This document shows, piece after piece, positions 19,801 to 29,914 of a stretch of 64,000 nucleotides of DNA. Within the stretch, counting starts at the first letter, position 1. Every line of letters begins with the position of its first letter. The notes beneath the pieces were generated by a model. It was not told where the DNA came from, made no database searches, and saw only the letters and a program-made list of their open reading frames with translations. The stretch lies in the NCBI RefSeq assembly GCF_002994745.2, contig NC_037090.1, positions 1,054,001-1,118,000 on the forward strand, written 5' to 3'. This DNA is from Rosa chinensis. Lineage: Eukaryota > Streptophyta > Magnoliopsida > Rosales > Rosaceae. The position numbers and the translations under genes were made by a program.

Positions 19801-22800
19801 TTGTGGTTACCTCCTTTCATTTGAGGTGCAGGCTGTCCACATTGTGGATATTGCCAAAGCGTTCTTCTAGCGCTACCCATAGGTTTCTTGAATCCTTGAT
19901 CGACATGTACTCTAATCTGAGAGATTTATCCATATGGCGTCACATCAAGATAATTACTTGAGCAGCATGCTTTGTGGGTGTTCGTTGGAACACAAGGCCC
20001 TGGTCAGGTGCCTGTATTATGGGCAATATCCCTCTCGTAGTGAGATGGTTCTCAACGTCGATTACCCAGTCATGGTATTCCGAGCCTGTTGAGTCAAGTG
20101 TTGGAAAGTCGAGTCTAGGTTCATTCAACATCCTGAAAAATAGGAAGATAAGATATATTGGTTTCAGAGTTTAAACTTCCACGAAAACTAAAATAATAAG
20201 ATTTCTGAGCTATGCTACCAAGAAATCAATTTCCAAGAATATTTGGATTAGATGAAAACAATGATGTTTGCGGACGCTCTTAGTCCGATTATTAGGAACA
20301 CTCTTAGTTCATTGATTTACGAACACTCTTAGTTCGTTTAGAGTGAATCCCCACGATTCTACTTTTAGTCCATAAATTGATGTTTTGCGGACGCTCTTAG
20401 TCCGATTATTATGAACACTCTTAGTTCATTGATTATGAACGCTCTTAGTTCGTATAGCGTGAATCCCCACGATTCCACTTTTAGTCCATAAATTGATGCT
20501 TGTGGACACTCTTAGTCCGAATATTATGAACACTCTTAGTTCATAGATTACGAACGCTCTTAGTTCGTTTAGCGTGAATTTCTATAATTTCGCTTTTTTA
20601 TTACAAGTCTCTGAAAAGAAGATAAAAGGAATACAAAGTCAAAAACAGGAACTTTAATCTTTAAAACTTACTTGTTGAAATTCGGAGCAAATTCTCTTCT
20701 GAACAGATCTCACTTCAAATGGTGTACAGGTCTCACAACGACTCCAACATGGCTGAAATTTGGAGATCAGATATATGAGACATAGATGAACAACTTTTAT
20801 GAAGAAAGGATTTTGATTATATGTCCCGAAAAGGACGTTTCTCGGCGTGCAAACAGGCTGATCTGCACAGGAATGAGCGTTCTGGATAGCTCCCACTTCG
20901 GATGGTGTACAGGTCACAAAACTACTCCAATAAGGCTGAAATTTGGAGGTCAAATAGAAGAAACATTGATAAACAACTTTTATGCAGAAAGTATTTTGAT
21001 CAGAGGTTCTGAACAAGATGTTTCAGGGTGTGCAAACAGGCTGATCTGCACAGGAATGAGAGTGCTGAACAACTCCCACTTTAAATGATGTACAAGTCTC
21101 AAAACCACTCCAATAAGCCTGAAATTTGGAGGTCAAATAGAAGAGACAGAGGTGAACAACTTTGTTGAAGGAAGGATTTTGATCTGAGGTCCCTATCAAG
21201 ATGTTTAGGGGCGTACAAGCAGGCAGGAGTTAGAGCCTCGTGCTGATAACGTGTTTAAGGACAAACATAAAATAACTTTGGAATGAACATAAATTAACTT
21301 GAGAGGGAGAGAGATTTGATTCTGAGAATGGAGATTCAAGTGTGTTGTTTTCATCTCATACAATAGAGGTATTTATAGGAATACATTTGAAGTGTGAGTG
21401 CTTAAATAATAATACAACTTGATGGCATCTTCATTTGTAGCTTCACATTATGGCATCTTCATTTGTAGCTTCACATTGTGGCATCTTCATTTGTAGCTTC
21501 ACATTGTGGCTTTGATGATGATGATTGCCATACTTGTTCCCCTTTGGCATAAAGCTTGTCACACAAGTCACTATACCTACATTATACACTCAAGCACCTA
21601 TCTTTACACTCAAATACCTATCTTATACATGATATAGACATTTATACTATGACTCATACTTCATCATGAGTCATATATACTACAACATATGCTTAATTCT
21701 CTGAGACGCCTTTGAGTAGCTAAGTCTGACGTTTAGGTACTAGTGGTTTTGGAATCAGCCATTGATAAATCGATTTTAAAAGTATATGTAATTTCTTATG
21801 CCTTGTTTTATCGTTATGTCAGGATGGAGTCTGATGGCACGAATGATTCTGGGCCTTACTGTTTTTCTGGTTATCTGGAGCTATAAATTGTACTGGAAAA
21901 AGTTCCTGAAGGAAGGTGCAGTTGAAGAATTCTTCAATGCATGCAAGAAACGTATGCAAAGGCGGTATTCATACTCAGATATCAAGAAGATGGCAATTGC
22001 TTGCAAAAAAAAAGTCAGAGAATATTGGAAAAGGATGAGAAACTGTTCGTACTCAGATATTAAGAAGATGGCCATTGATTTCAAAAACAAAGTCAGGCAG
22101 GGAAGCTATAGAGAAACCTTAAGAAGGTTTGCATACTCGGACATTAAGACGATGACACTTGATTTGAAACACAGAGTCAGTCAGGGTGGCTACTGGAAAA
22201 AGAAGGATGATGCAGTTGAGGAATTTTTGGATTCATACAAGAATCTTACGCCACGCAGGTATTCTTATTGGGATATCAAGAAGATGACGAATGATTTCAA
22301 AGATAAACTTGGCCGAGGAGGCTTTGGTTCTGTTTACAAAGGAGAGCTGTCAAATGGTCATGCTGTTGCAGTAAAGATGCTGAGTGGTTCCAAAGGCAAT
22401 GGACAAGATTTCATCAATGAAGTTGGCACAATAGGAAGAATCCATCATGTCAATGTGGTGCAACTAATCGGATTCTGTTCTGTGGGATCAAAACGAGCTC
22501 TTGTTTATGACTTCATGCCTAATGGATCGCTAGAAAAACATATCTTTCAGGATCAAGAAAACAGGCTTGAAAGGAGAGCTGTCAAATGGTCATGCTGTTG
22601 CAGTAAAGATGCTGAGTGGTTCCAAAGGCAATGGACAAGATTTCATCAATGAAGTTGGCACAATAGGAAGAATCCATCATGTCAATGTGGTGCAACTAAT
22701 CGGATTCTGTTCTGTGGGATCAAAACGAGCTCTTGTTTATGACTTCATGCCTAATGGATCGCTAGAAAAACATATCTTTCAGGATCAAGAAAACAGGCTT

Positions 22801-23493
22801 GCTCTAAGTTGGGATAGAATGCTTGAGATAGCTTTGGGGGTGGCTCGCGCTATTGAGTATCTACACCAAGGCTGTGATGTGCAAATTCTTCATTTTGATA
22901 TTAAGCCTCACAACATTCTTCTTGATGAAAATTTTAATTCAAAAATATCAGACTTCGGGCTTGCAAGATTTTACCCAAGAGACCGGAACACAATTTCTGT
23001 TACTGCAATAAGAGGTACAATGGGGTATATAGCTCCGGAAATGTTCTACAGAAGTATTGGTGGTGTTTCCTACAAAGCTGATGTTTATAGCTTTGGAATG
23101 TTGTTGATGGAAATGTCAGGGCGCAGGAAGAACATAAATACACATGTACAAAATTCAAGCCAAATATACTTCCCTCACTGGATTTATGAGCAACTAGAAA
23201 AGGGATTGAGCCTTGAAATTGAGGAGGCATGTGAGAATGATAAGAAAATAGCCAAGAAGATGATCATGGTTGCTTTGTGGTGCATACAACTGATGCCTGC
23301 GGACCGCCCTTCTATGACCAAGGTTTTAGATATGCTTGAAGGTGAAGATGGAGCCTTTCAAATGGCTCCGAAACCTTTCTTTTGTCCTCAACAGATGCCA
23401 ACGGAGGATCTACCTGATGACAGTGATGAGATGGACATTGAAGAGGTATCTATCCTGCCAGAAAATGCTACAGAATCGACTTCCATAGTGTAA
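13850..23493 (+). CDS. LRK10L: LRK10-like receptor kinase, frame broken by a 232-bp duplication
   Basis: Four exons: 13850-14555 (signal peptide and GUB_WAK-type Cys-rich ectodomain), mini-exons 14743-14766 (24 bp) and 14910-14936 (27 bp), and 21823-23493 (transmembrane, juxtamembrane, kinase). Frame is kept across all junctions, giving [20 protein letters not shown] through the joins. The third intron (14937-21822) is 6.9 kb because a Copia element sits in it. The kinase has [23 protein letters not shown] (non-RD), DFG and GTMGYIAPE. An exact 232-bp tandem copy (22338-22569, 22570-22801) shifts the frame, so the product as written ends soon after QDQENRL. Removing one copy gives a full 731-residue receptor. 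The juxtamembrane region is also unusual, carrying four copies of the YSDIKKM motif. Either a recent mutation or an assembly error. Confidence 0.85.
15155..15534 (-). repeat. 3' LTR of Copia element 2
   Basis: 380 bp, TGTT...AACA ends, TATA-like TATAAATACC on the element strand, one copy of a 28-bp CATCTTCATTTGTAGCTTCA... unit. Confidence 0.92.
15590..16180 (-). repeat. Four-fold repeat in the 3' noncoding part of element 2
   Basis: Four diverged copies, starting near 15590, 15782, 15916 and 16088, of a roughly 75-bp segment recognisable on the plus strand by AAAACCTTGCC...AAACCC(A/T)GTGGGA...GGTC(A/G)AAGG. The intact element has one copy (about 6610-6690). Their role is unknown. Confidence 0.7.
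19588..20131 (-). pseudogene. Internally deleted Copia gag remnant
   Basis: The start (20131, MLNEPRLDF) and the zinc-knuckle/acidic tail (KHWFKQC...DAADFD, 19588-19800) are recognisable, but the middle of the protein is missing compared with the intact gag and the first cysteines of the knuckle are lost. It cannot make a functional capsid. Confidence 0.85.
20271..20571 (-). repeat. Array of nine covarying hairpins in Copia leader
   Basis: Nine stem-loops with the constant 7-nt loop (G/A)CTCTTA, in three higher-order units of about 116 bp starting at 20271, 20388 and near 20503. Each unit holds a GGAC/GTCC stem, then a GAAC/GTTC stem extended by AT, then one extended by CG. Some stems differ only by G-U-compatible changes. 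Between units lies GAATC-cccac-GATTC, itself a hairpin. The intact element has one such unit. Confidence 0.8.
20727..21235 (-). repeat. Three-copy 183-bp leader repeat of element 2
   Basis: Copies begin at 20727, 20910 and 21093. A minus-strand frame is open across the first two (20654-21016), interrupted at the third. Same unit as in element 1. Confidence 0.8.
21252..21687 (-). repeat. 5' LTR of Copia element 2
   Basis: 436 bp; like its partner, but with three tandem copies of the 28-bp unit (the first with CATTATGG instead of CATTGTGG). Confidence 0.92.
21958..22300 (+). repeat. Four-fold juxtamembrane motif in LRK
   Basis: The segment that normally occurs once just before the kinase glycine loop ([19 protein letters not shown]) is present four times, at about 21958, 22039, 22123 and 22256. 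The spacers carry basic linkers; only the last copy is joined to the GRGGFGSV loop. Copies are diverged, so the amplification is old. Confidence 0.8.
22338..22801 (+). repeat. Exact 232-bp tandem duplication in kinase exon
   Basis: Bases 22338-22569 are repeated at 22570-22801 with no difference seen. 232 is not a multiple of three, so the reading frame is lost at the junction. Confidence 0.95.
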
Positions 23494-24121
23494 CGGATGC
23501 AATTAATGCCCTATTTATTCTTGTATGCCTCTTTTTAAGCTTCATTACAATTTGAAACTTTGAATAACAGGTCAATAATGAGCTTTATCAAGATCTATTG
23601 AAAATTGTTTATTTGATCAGTTCATATAGGAATTCTAGGAATTTCATATTATACTAGTGTGATGTCTTCTCTTGTCTGGGTGACCATATAAGTCAAAAAC
23701 TTATTTACTTTGTGAAGTTGATTGAGGCATACAACTTATACAGAGAGTAAATGCGTCCACAAAACTACATTGAATTGGCAGACTGTACTCAAAAGTAGCC
23801 AATTATATATAACACAAAAGCTAATCACAGTATCATATGCTACTGTGAAGTGTGATTGTGTGAACTCTCTACACTTTGTATCCCTCTTCTGAAGTTCCAA
23901 AGTTAAAAATCATCTTCCAATAAGCAATATACAGACGTGTAGGAAACTATTAGTTTCATCATTTCCTACAAGGAAGCTTTTATGATTTACGAACTGCGAT
24001 TAAAACCTTGATGAGCAATATATTCCATCAGTGCCAAATTCTTTTCAAACAAATAAATAGTTGCTCATTCTATCCAATTAGGGAGGCATACCTCTGACTT
24101 GGTAGCAGCAGACTAAAAAAA
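23494..24121. other. Intergenic region between LRK and SEN2-like gene
   Basis: 3' flanks of two converging genes. No gene or repeat was recognised. Confidence 0.5.
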
Positions 24122-24868
24122 CTAAATCTCTTCCTTGGCTCCATTTTCACTTTCAACCATTGTATGATCTTCGCGGCACTGTTCTGGATTCCATCTTGTT
24201 ATCGTGCGCTCCTTGACAGTATAACTCTCCAAACACGATAAAGAGTCTGCACTATGACCATTTCTGCTGATATCAAGAACCAGTAATGCCTTTGCCACAC
24301 CTCCACAAAGCCGAGTAGCGCAATGCACATCAGACCACACCCTCAATCGATTATTTGCACCACCCTCCTCCTCCTCCGATGACACAATCACCGCATATTC
24401 AGAATGTACCAACTCTGGATGATGACGGTAAGCAACAAAGTCCGCACCATACGTAATCCCCGACATAACAACCCAATTCTTCATTCTAAGATGACAATAG
24501 GCCTTATAAAAATACGGAAACAATGTGCTTCTAGACTTCATGCACTGCCATAGCTGCTCATCACTCTTCAGACATTTATCTTCAACTATCCTGAGGCATT
24601 TTAGAGCATAGCTTAGATAAAAGCCCTCCTCCAAACTCAACTGAAACCATTGTTTATCCTTCTCAGCAGTGACCATGGCTTCACCAAAGCACGAACGGTT
24701 AAGGAGATCAGCTTGTTCTGCTTGAACTGACAGAAGCACACTACACCCACATAGAAACCCTTCACAGTTCGATTGATTTAGAGAAGACTGAAGCTGCAGT
24801 ACTACCTTTGACATGGGGTCTGCAAGAGCTTTAGCTTTGAAGCCCTTTCCTTTCCATCTAGGCCCCAT
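24122..24868 (-). CDS. SEN2: tRNA-splicing endonuclease catalytic subunit, Sen2 type
   Basis: Cleaves intron-containing pre-tRNAs as part of the TSEN complex. The 248-residue protein starts MGPRWKGKGFKAKALADP, the expected plant SEN1/SEN2 N-terminus. The C-terminal endonuclease fold shows the catalytic set: Tyr in YGADF, His in LVHSEY and Lys in VAKALLVLDI. The whole coding region is in one exon. A 5' splice acceptor (TTGTTGCAG) lies 6 nt upstream of the ATG at 24875-24877, pairing with a donor at 25033, so there is an untranslated first exon. The frame extends 5 codons upstream of the ATG into the intron; those codons are not used. The acidic C-terminal tail has no known motif. Whether it is the SEN1 or SEN2 orthologue cannot be settled here. 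Confidence 0.92.
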   Translation of the reverse strand: MGPRWKGKGFKAKALADPMSKVVLQLQSSLNQSNCEGFLCGCSVLLSVQAEQADLLNRSCFGEAMVTAEKDKQWFQLSLEEGFYLSYALKCLRIVEDKCLKSDEQLWQCMKSRSTLFPYFYKAYCHLRMKNWVVMSGITYGADFVAYRHHPELVHSEYAVIVSSEEEEGGANNRLRVWSDVHCATRLCGGVAKALLVLDISRNGHSADSLSCLESYTVKERTITRWNPEQCREDHTMVESENGAKEEI

Positions 24869-25033
24869 TAGATTCTGCAACAAACATCAAAACAGCTACA
24901 CCAACTCAAACCCATGTTTAAGTTTTACCGAAAACGCTGAATTACATTCGAAAACAGAACCAACCCTTTATTTCGTATTCAAATAAGAACATAGCAATCA
25001 ATCAAGAACATAGAATAGAACGAAAGCTAATAC

Positions 25034-25115
25034 CTGGTCGGGTTGACGTAGGATGCGGCGAGATCCAATCAAGGAAGCAAGAAGGGTGAGATTCTCCAGC
25101 GACAAGTAGACGGTT
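25034..25115 (-). other. SEN2 5' UTR exon derived from CSL4 exon 1
   Basis: Conceptual translation reads VYLSLENLTLLASLIGSRR...PDQ, clearly related to AYVSPDNLTVYASLTGLRH...PDQ of CSL4 exon 1, and it ends at the same CAG|GTATTA donor. There is no in-frame ATG in the exon, so it is taken as untranslated, although its frame is open into SEN2. A GCGGCGGGAC box upstream is also shared. Confidence 0.7.
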
Positions 25116-25149
25116 TCCGATGTTCAGAAACAGAGCACTTTACTTCTAC

Positions 25150-25960
25150 TGGTGACTGACTTTTGCGGCGGGACAGGGGACGCCTACTTGTACTTTAGCT
25201 TCAGCAGTTTTTACGGTTTTATCGTACCTCTGAGACCAAACAGAGAATGTCACGGTGTTGAAACTGTGTTGCTGTTTAGGTAAATTTTATGTGTGGTTCA
25301 CTAATCTGAGAGTTTACCAGTGCGCTTAGCAAGCTATTTACCAAAGTGAACCGAGAAAAACCACTGTTTCTTTGCCTGGCTTGAGCTTCACTCATCCAAC
25401 CAATCACCTTATTGACCTGACATGATTAGGCAACCGAAGCTGCTGCATTTTCAAGGATGCAAGTGATACTGGGAGAGGATGAAACTCGAATATAATGGTC
25501 TGTGACTCAGACATCAGCAATTTGCAACTTTGGTGCTACTTTGTTGAAATTTGATTTCAGGTTTACTCCTTCATCCTTAAATATCAAGTAATGGTTGGAA
25601 AGTGAAACTACCTCCCCATCAAATTATCATTGAATCAGAGCACATTTCATCAGTGAAATGCAGCTTCCCGCTTTTGTACCAGTTTGTTGTTGGAAACATA
25701 TGGCAAAGGTGGAAGCTTTTTTAAATGTTCGTCCGCCTCAACCTTAGGCTTTAAGTATATGCACATTCAACTCAAGATGGAGCAAAATTGTCTTTCTAAG
25801 TTTTTGAAACGAAAAAAAGATGGACCATCCATGAGTCTGTATTTTGTAAACCCTTGCTATGGAGGTACATGCTACTATAGCTTCGAATGAAAGTTTAAAG
25901 TGATGCATGAAACTAACATTTCTAAATTTAACCAAGACACACTCTCTCGACTTGATCCTC
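25150..25960. other. Intergenic region between SEN2 and CSL4
   Basis: Holds the probable SEN2 promoter (GC-rich patch near 25160-25185) and the CSL4 3' flank. No gene was recognised. Confidence 0.5.
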
Positions 25961-28370
25961 TTATCCTCCGACCTTAGCAACCTTTCTGTGCTCAATTTGC
26001 CCTGTGATGGGGCATTGCATCTCTGTCCAACTTATTGCCACCATTGGCACACCTGCAATGAACAATTAGAAAACCAATGTGAGCTCATATCATGCAGATT
26101 CAGTGGGGTTGTTTACAAGCCAATATGCACATTAAACGAAGATAAACATAAAAAGCTGTACTCTTTCATCCCCGATAATGAATAACACGCATTAGTTTGA
26201 TCTAATTTGAATATGGATACATTACAAAGACAGAAAATAACATTTCATACCTTCAGCCCCAACAATGATGCAACTTTACTTTAAAACATCACACCTAATA
26301 AAAATTCATTTACCTGCTGCACTCTGAGCAGAAATAACACCCAGCTCATTCTTTGCAGTTGACAGAAAGTAAGCTCTTGCGTCTCCAAGGGATAGCTTAT
26401 CGAAAGAATCAAGGAAATTCATTTTGCAATAAGCAACTTCAATGTTGTCAAGCATCATCAATTTAGTAATTAAATGATCGCTGGCTTAGCGCCAATGTAT
26501 GGTTATCAAAGAAAGCCATATAACAGTATTAAGGGGAACAGAGAAGGAAAAGCTTATGTTCAGAAAACATTTCTTAATCTCAGGCCCAAGAAAGGACAAT
26601 CGTGCTTTTTCACATAACATTAACAAAGGCATTTCAGACGAAAAAGGATACCACAATAGCTCTGACAATGTCACCAGGGTGAAAAGACTTGTGCATATCC
26701 ACTTTATCAATCTCGGTTGCTCTAATATCTTGAAGCCTGTTAAAAGAAGTGGGAGCTTTTATATATACTTGTAACATCAGCAAAACAACAACTAACGTCA
26801 TTACACAAATTACCAATTGAATGAGCGAAACAAATGCAAAACCTTCCACATTATTTTAAAGGAGAAATACATACCTAATAATGCCGGTAAAGTTTTCCCG
26901 CACAGACTTAGTGCCTAGACACATGATATCAGCAGAAGCCATTCTGGCCATCACTTTGGTAACCTACAAAGTCAGAATATCACAGATTTACATACATTTT
27001 TCAGTCTAATAATCTGCCTCATGCTAAGCTACTGAGAGTGTAGTTATCCTAATAGCATTGAACCAGCAACCAGTTTCTAATATAAATAATCTTCCAACAA
27101 ACACATAGCATGAAAGTCCATCTACCACTAAAAATGTGAATATGCTATTTGTTTTGAGAATTACAATAACTTATTCTAGTGTGTACCCACTTGAAAAAAC
27201 TCAAGGATGTGAACAATGTGTAAGCATACAACAGAATAGAGGAAATGTAACCTGGGGCGGTAAAACATTGCATCATCCCATACTACACAAAACCAAATGC
27301 ATTCCAAGGAAGCCAAATGCATAGTATGTACTGGCTTAAACTACATTCTTAATGACACCCTTGGCACCACAAAACGAGTATTCTGAAACTTTAAATTGAA
27401 TTCTACAGTTTCCACCATACAGAGGTACAAACGAGTAGATAGATACATAAAGAGAACTCCAAAACAAAAACACTTTGCGCACTAATGACATTGTAGGATT
27501 AGCATCCATTGGAGACAAAACATGAACAGATTATGGTAAAAAGTCAAAAGCCCTTACTCTAGCAATGACAATAGATCCAGGCTCCGGAATAGCACCATGG
27601 GCCTTGTGACCAGTTACTTCCACAATGGGTCTCTACAAACCACAAACAACAACAACCAACATCATCAACAAAAATTCCAATACCACCGCACCCAATCACA
27701 AAAGTTAAATCAAACACTACGCTGAAGAAGCAGCACAAAAATAAAAAATCAGAGGTGGGAATTCACACAAGTCTCAAACTTCTCCCCTCAATCTGGTAAA
27801 GCATTCACAACACTGAAGCCTTAATTGCAATAGATTACAAAACAGAAACTACACACAGCTCTACAGTCTACACCTCAAAAAGTAGAAAAATCTTGAAAAC
27901 TTTTCACGAACAATGAATTACCCAATATCCAAAATTTGAACTTTCAGACCAGCACAGACCAAAGGATCAAACTTTTACCAGTAAAACCAACTTTCAAGAA
28001 GAACAAAGTGTTGGGTAAGTTTGATTTTTGTTGCATGATTCTCTCAACAATGAAGACCCAATATCCAAAACTTGAACTTTCAGACCAGAACAGAGTCAAC
28101 AGACCAAAAGATCAATCTTTTACCAGTAAAACCAAACTTCCAAGAAGAACAAAGACTTGGGTAAGTTTAGTTTTTGTTGCATGTTTAGAAGGGGGGAGGT
28201 AATACCTGGTCCGGTGAGTCAGGAGGCGGGGATACGATGTGGCGGAGGCCAGTGAGGGAAGCGTAGACGGTGAGATTATCAGGTGACACGTAGGCACCTC
28301 TGCCTGCTTTGAATTCGGAGGCTCTTCCAAGCTTTTCACCTGGGGTCACCAACTCTGTATCGTTCCCCAT
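25961..28370 (-). CDS. CSL4: RNA exosome cap subunit CSL4 (EXOSC1)
   Basis: S1-domain cap subunit of the RNA exosome, acting in nuclear and cytoplasmic 3'-5' RNA decay and processing. Six exons: 28370-28206, 27632-27558, 26963-26875, 26736-26652, 26395-26314, 26052-25961; all junctions are GT-AG and in phase, giving 195 residues, the normal family length. The N-terminal domain carries VTPGEKLGR and YVSPDNLTVYASLTG. The S1 part reads PEPGSIVIARVTKVMARMASADI...IRATEIDKVDMHKSFHPGDIVRAIVLSLGD. The C-terminus has the expected zinc-ribbon-like end, MQCPITGQIEHRKVAKVGG, with only two of the usual cysteines in that stretch. Intron 1 carries a tandem duplication. Confidence 0.94.
27921..28182. repeat. 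136-bp tandem duplication in CSL4 intron 1
   Basis: Copies start at 27921 and 28057 (both begin CCCAATATCCAAAA(A/C)TTGAA) and run to about 28036 and 28182. Copy 2 has a short insertion. The second copy ends about 20 bp from the exon 1 donor. Confidence 0.85.
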
Positions 28371-29914
28371 GCCAAAAAGAGAGTTGAGAGGCTCAATGAA
28401 GATGAAGAAGAAGAAGAGCAGCTCAGAGTGGCAAAAGCTTCTCTGCTATTCTTAGCGGCGGGACGCTTCCCAGTTTATTCAACCCATGGTTCGCTGGACC
28501 GGGTCGGACACCCCGCTACTCAATTTTGATGGGTTGAGCTTTCTTTTATTTTTTTTCTTTTTCATTTTCTTTTAAATTTTTTGCACTTTTGTGTGTGTAT
28601 TTAGGTTTAGGGTGGATATTCCGGCACCTTGATACTGCCGTTATTTCGGTTCCTTGGTAGATAGGTCTTTTTGGATACTTACGAACAATTGAGCATGTAA
28701 AGTAATGCTGAATGTCGTCATTTATGATTAGATTTAGTTTAGATCTATTTTGAATCTTGTTTTTGGTTCATCCACTTCGGTCAAAACTTTTAAATTTTAG
28801 AATGTCTGATTTCAATCAAAAAATTGAACCGTATATACATTGATCCAGCCCTAATGTGCGTAATATTGTAGTGCTAAAACTAATAGATCATATCTTGGTG
28901 TACTAATGGAATAATCAAAGAAATAAGCATATAATTTTAAGGTAATATCGAATCCGTATCATGTATCTTGTTTTATTTGGGTCTATCCACATTGGTTAAA
29001 GATTGATGTCTATTCTTGAAACTTTAACACTCCAACGATTCCAACCAAAAACAACAAATTGTATACTTTAAACCGGCCCTAGTAGGTAAGGCCATCTCCA
29101 ACCCTGGGCTAAGGGGTTGGTATAGCCCAAAAAACATCATTTTCCATCTCCAACCCAAGGCTATGCTATAACAAAAACTGATTTTGAGGGCTAAAAGGGC
29201 CAAGAGCTGGGCTAAAGTTTGTTTAGCCCTTGGGCTTCTTAGCGTGGCTCAAAATTCTTATCAACAAAACCAATGGCTGAGAATGAAGGGTAAACAATAA
29301 AATAACATGGTATTTAAACTTATAACCTTAAGGGTTAGAGATGGTAGAAATTATAGCTCTTACTATTTGCATAAATAGTGATTATCGGAGGCTAAAATTT
29401 AGCCAAATAGCCCCCCACTAGAGATGGCCTAAGAGTGCTAAAATGAAAAGTGTTAGAGAAAATTCTTTGCTTAATTGTACACACAAAGTATAAAAATCTT
29501 AGTTAGTGTGCAATTTCAACTTAACTTACATATGATGACGCATTCATTGCTTTTTACAATGTCCATTTAGAAAATGTGTGCATCTCACCCACAGATTGAA
29601 TGAAAACATCGGGTCAAAGAGCCCTAGATCGATTTTTATTGACGGGTTTCACGTGCTCAAAGCTACAGAAAGGCATGTCTTTCTTGCACATAACAGTCTC
29701 TAGGCTGACCAATCAAAGCAACAAAAGGGAGCCTCCCATTCCTTAAATCATATCATACAAGTCCTAAACTACTGCATTAAGTAGTATACAAGTACCTAAT
29801 GATCAAGACCAGTCTGCATTAACAAAACAAACATAACCAGATATCTTCTAAAAAAAAAAAAACATAACCAGATATTAACTAACTACATCGATATCGATCG
29901 ATGAACTTGACTGA
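28371..29914. other. CSL4 promoter side and intergenic DNA
   Basis: Upstream of CSL4 there is a CTTCTTCTTCTT 5' UTR tract and a GCGGCGGGAC box (28456-28465). The rest is AT-rich and without genes, except the MITE at 29090-29429. Confidence 0.5.
29090..29429. mobile_element. Tourist-like MITE (TAA target duplication)
   Basis: 340 bp with imperfect terminal inverted repeats starting GGCCATCTC, flanked by TAA on both sides (29087-29089, 29430-29432). No coding capacity. PIF/Harbinger-derived MITEs have this structure. Confidence 0.75.

Larger units (their letters stand above)
15155..21687 (-). mobile_element. Non-autonomous Copia element inside LRK intron
   Basis: 6,533 bp with LTRs at 15155-15534 and 21252-21687, flanked by TATGT/TATGC (one mismatch). 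Same family as the element at 6220-13270: shared polypurine tract, primer site, hairpin loops, leader repeats and coding remnants. Pol (about 16240-19260) is full of frameshifts, stops and deletions. Protease is missing and gag has lost about 650 bp. Yet the LTRs appear to differ by one substitution (acatatct/acctatct) plus repeat number. This suggests a defective template was mobilised in trans not long ago. Confidence 0.92.
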
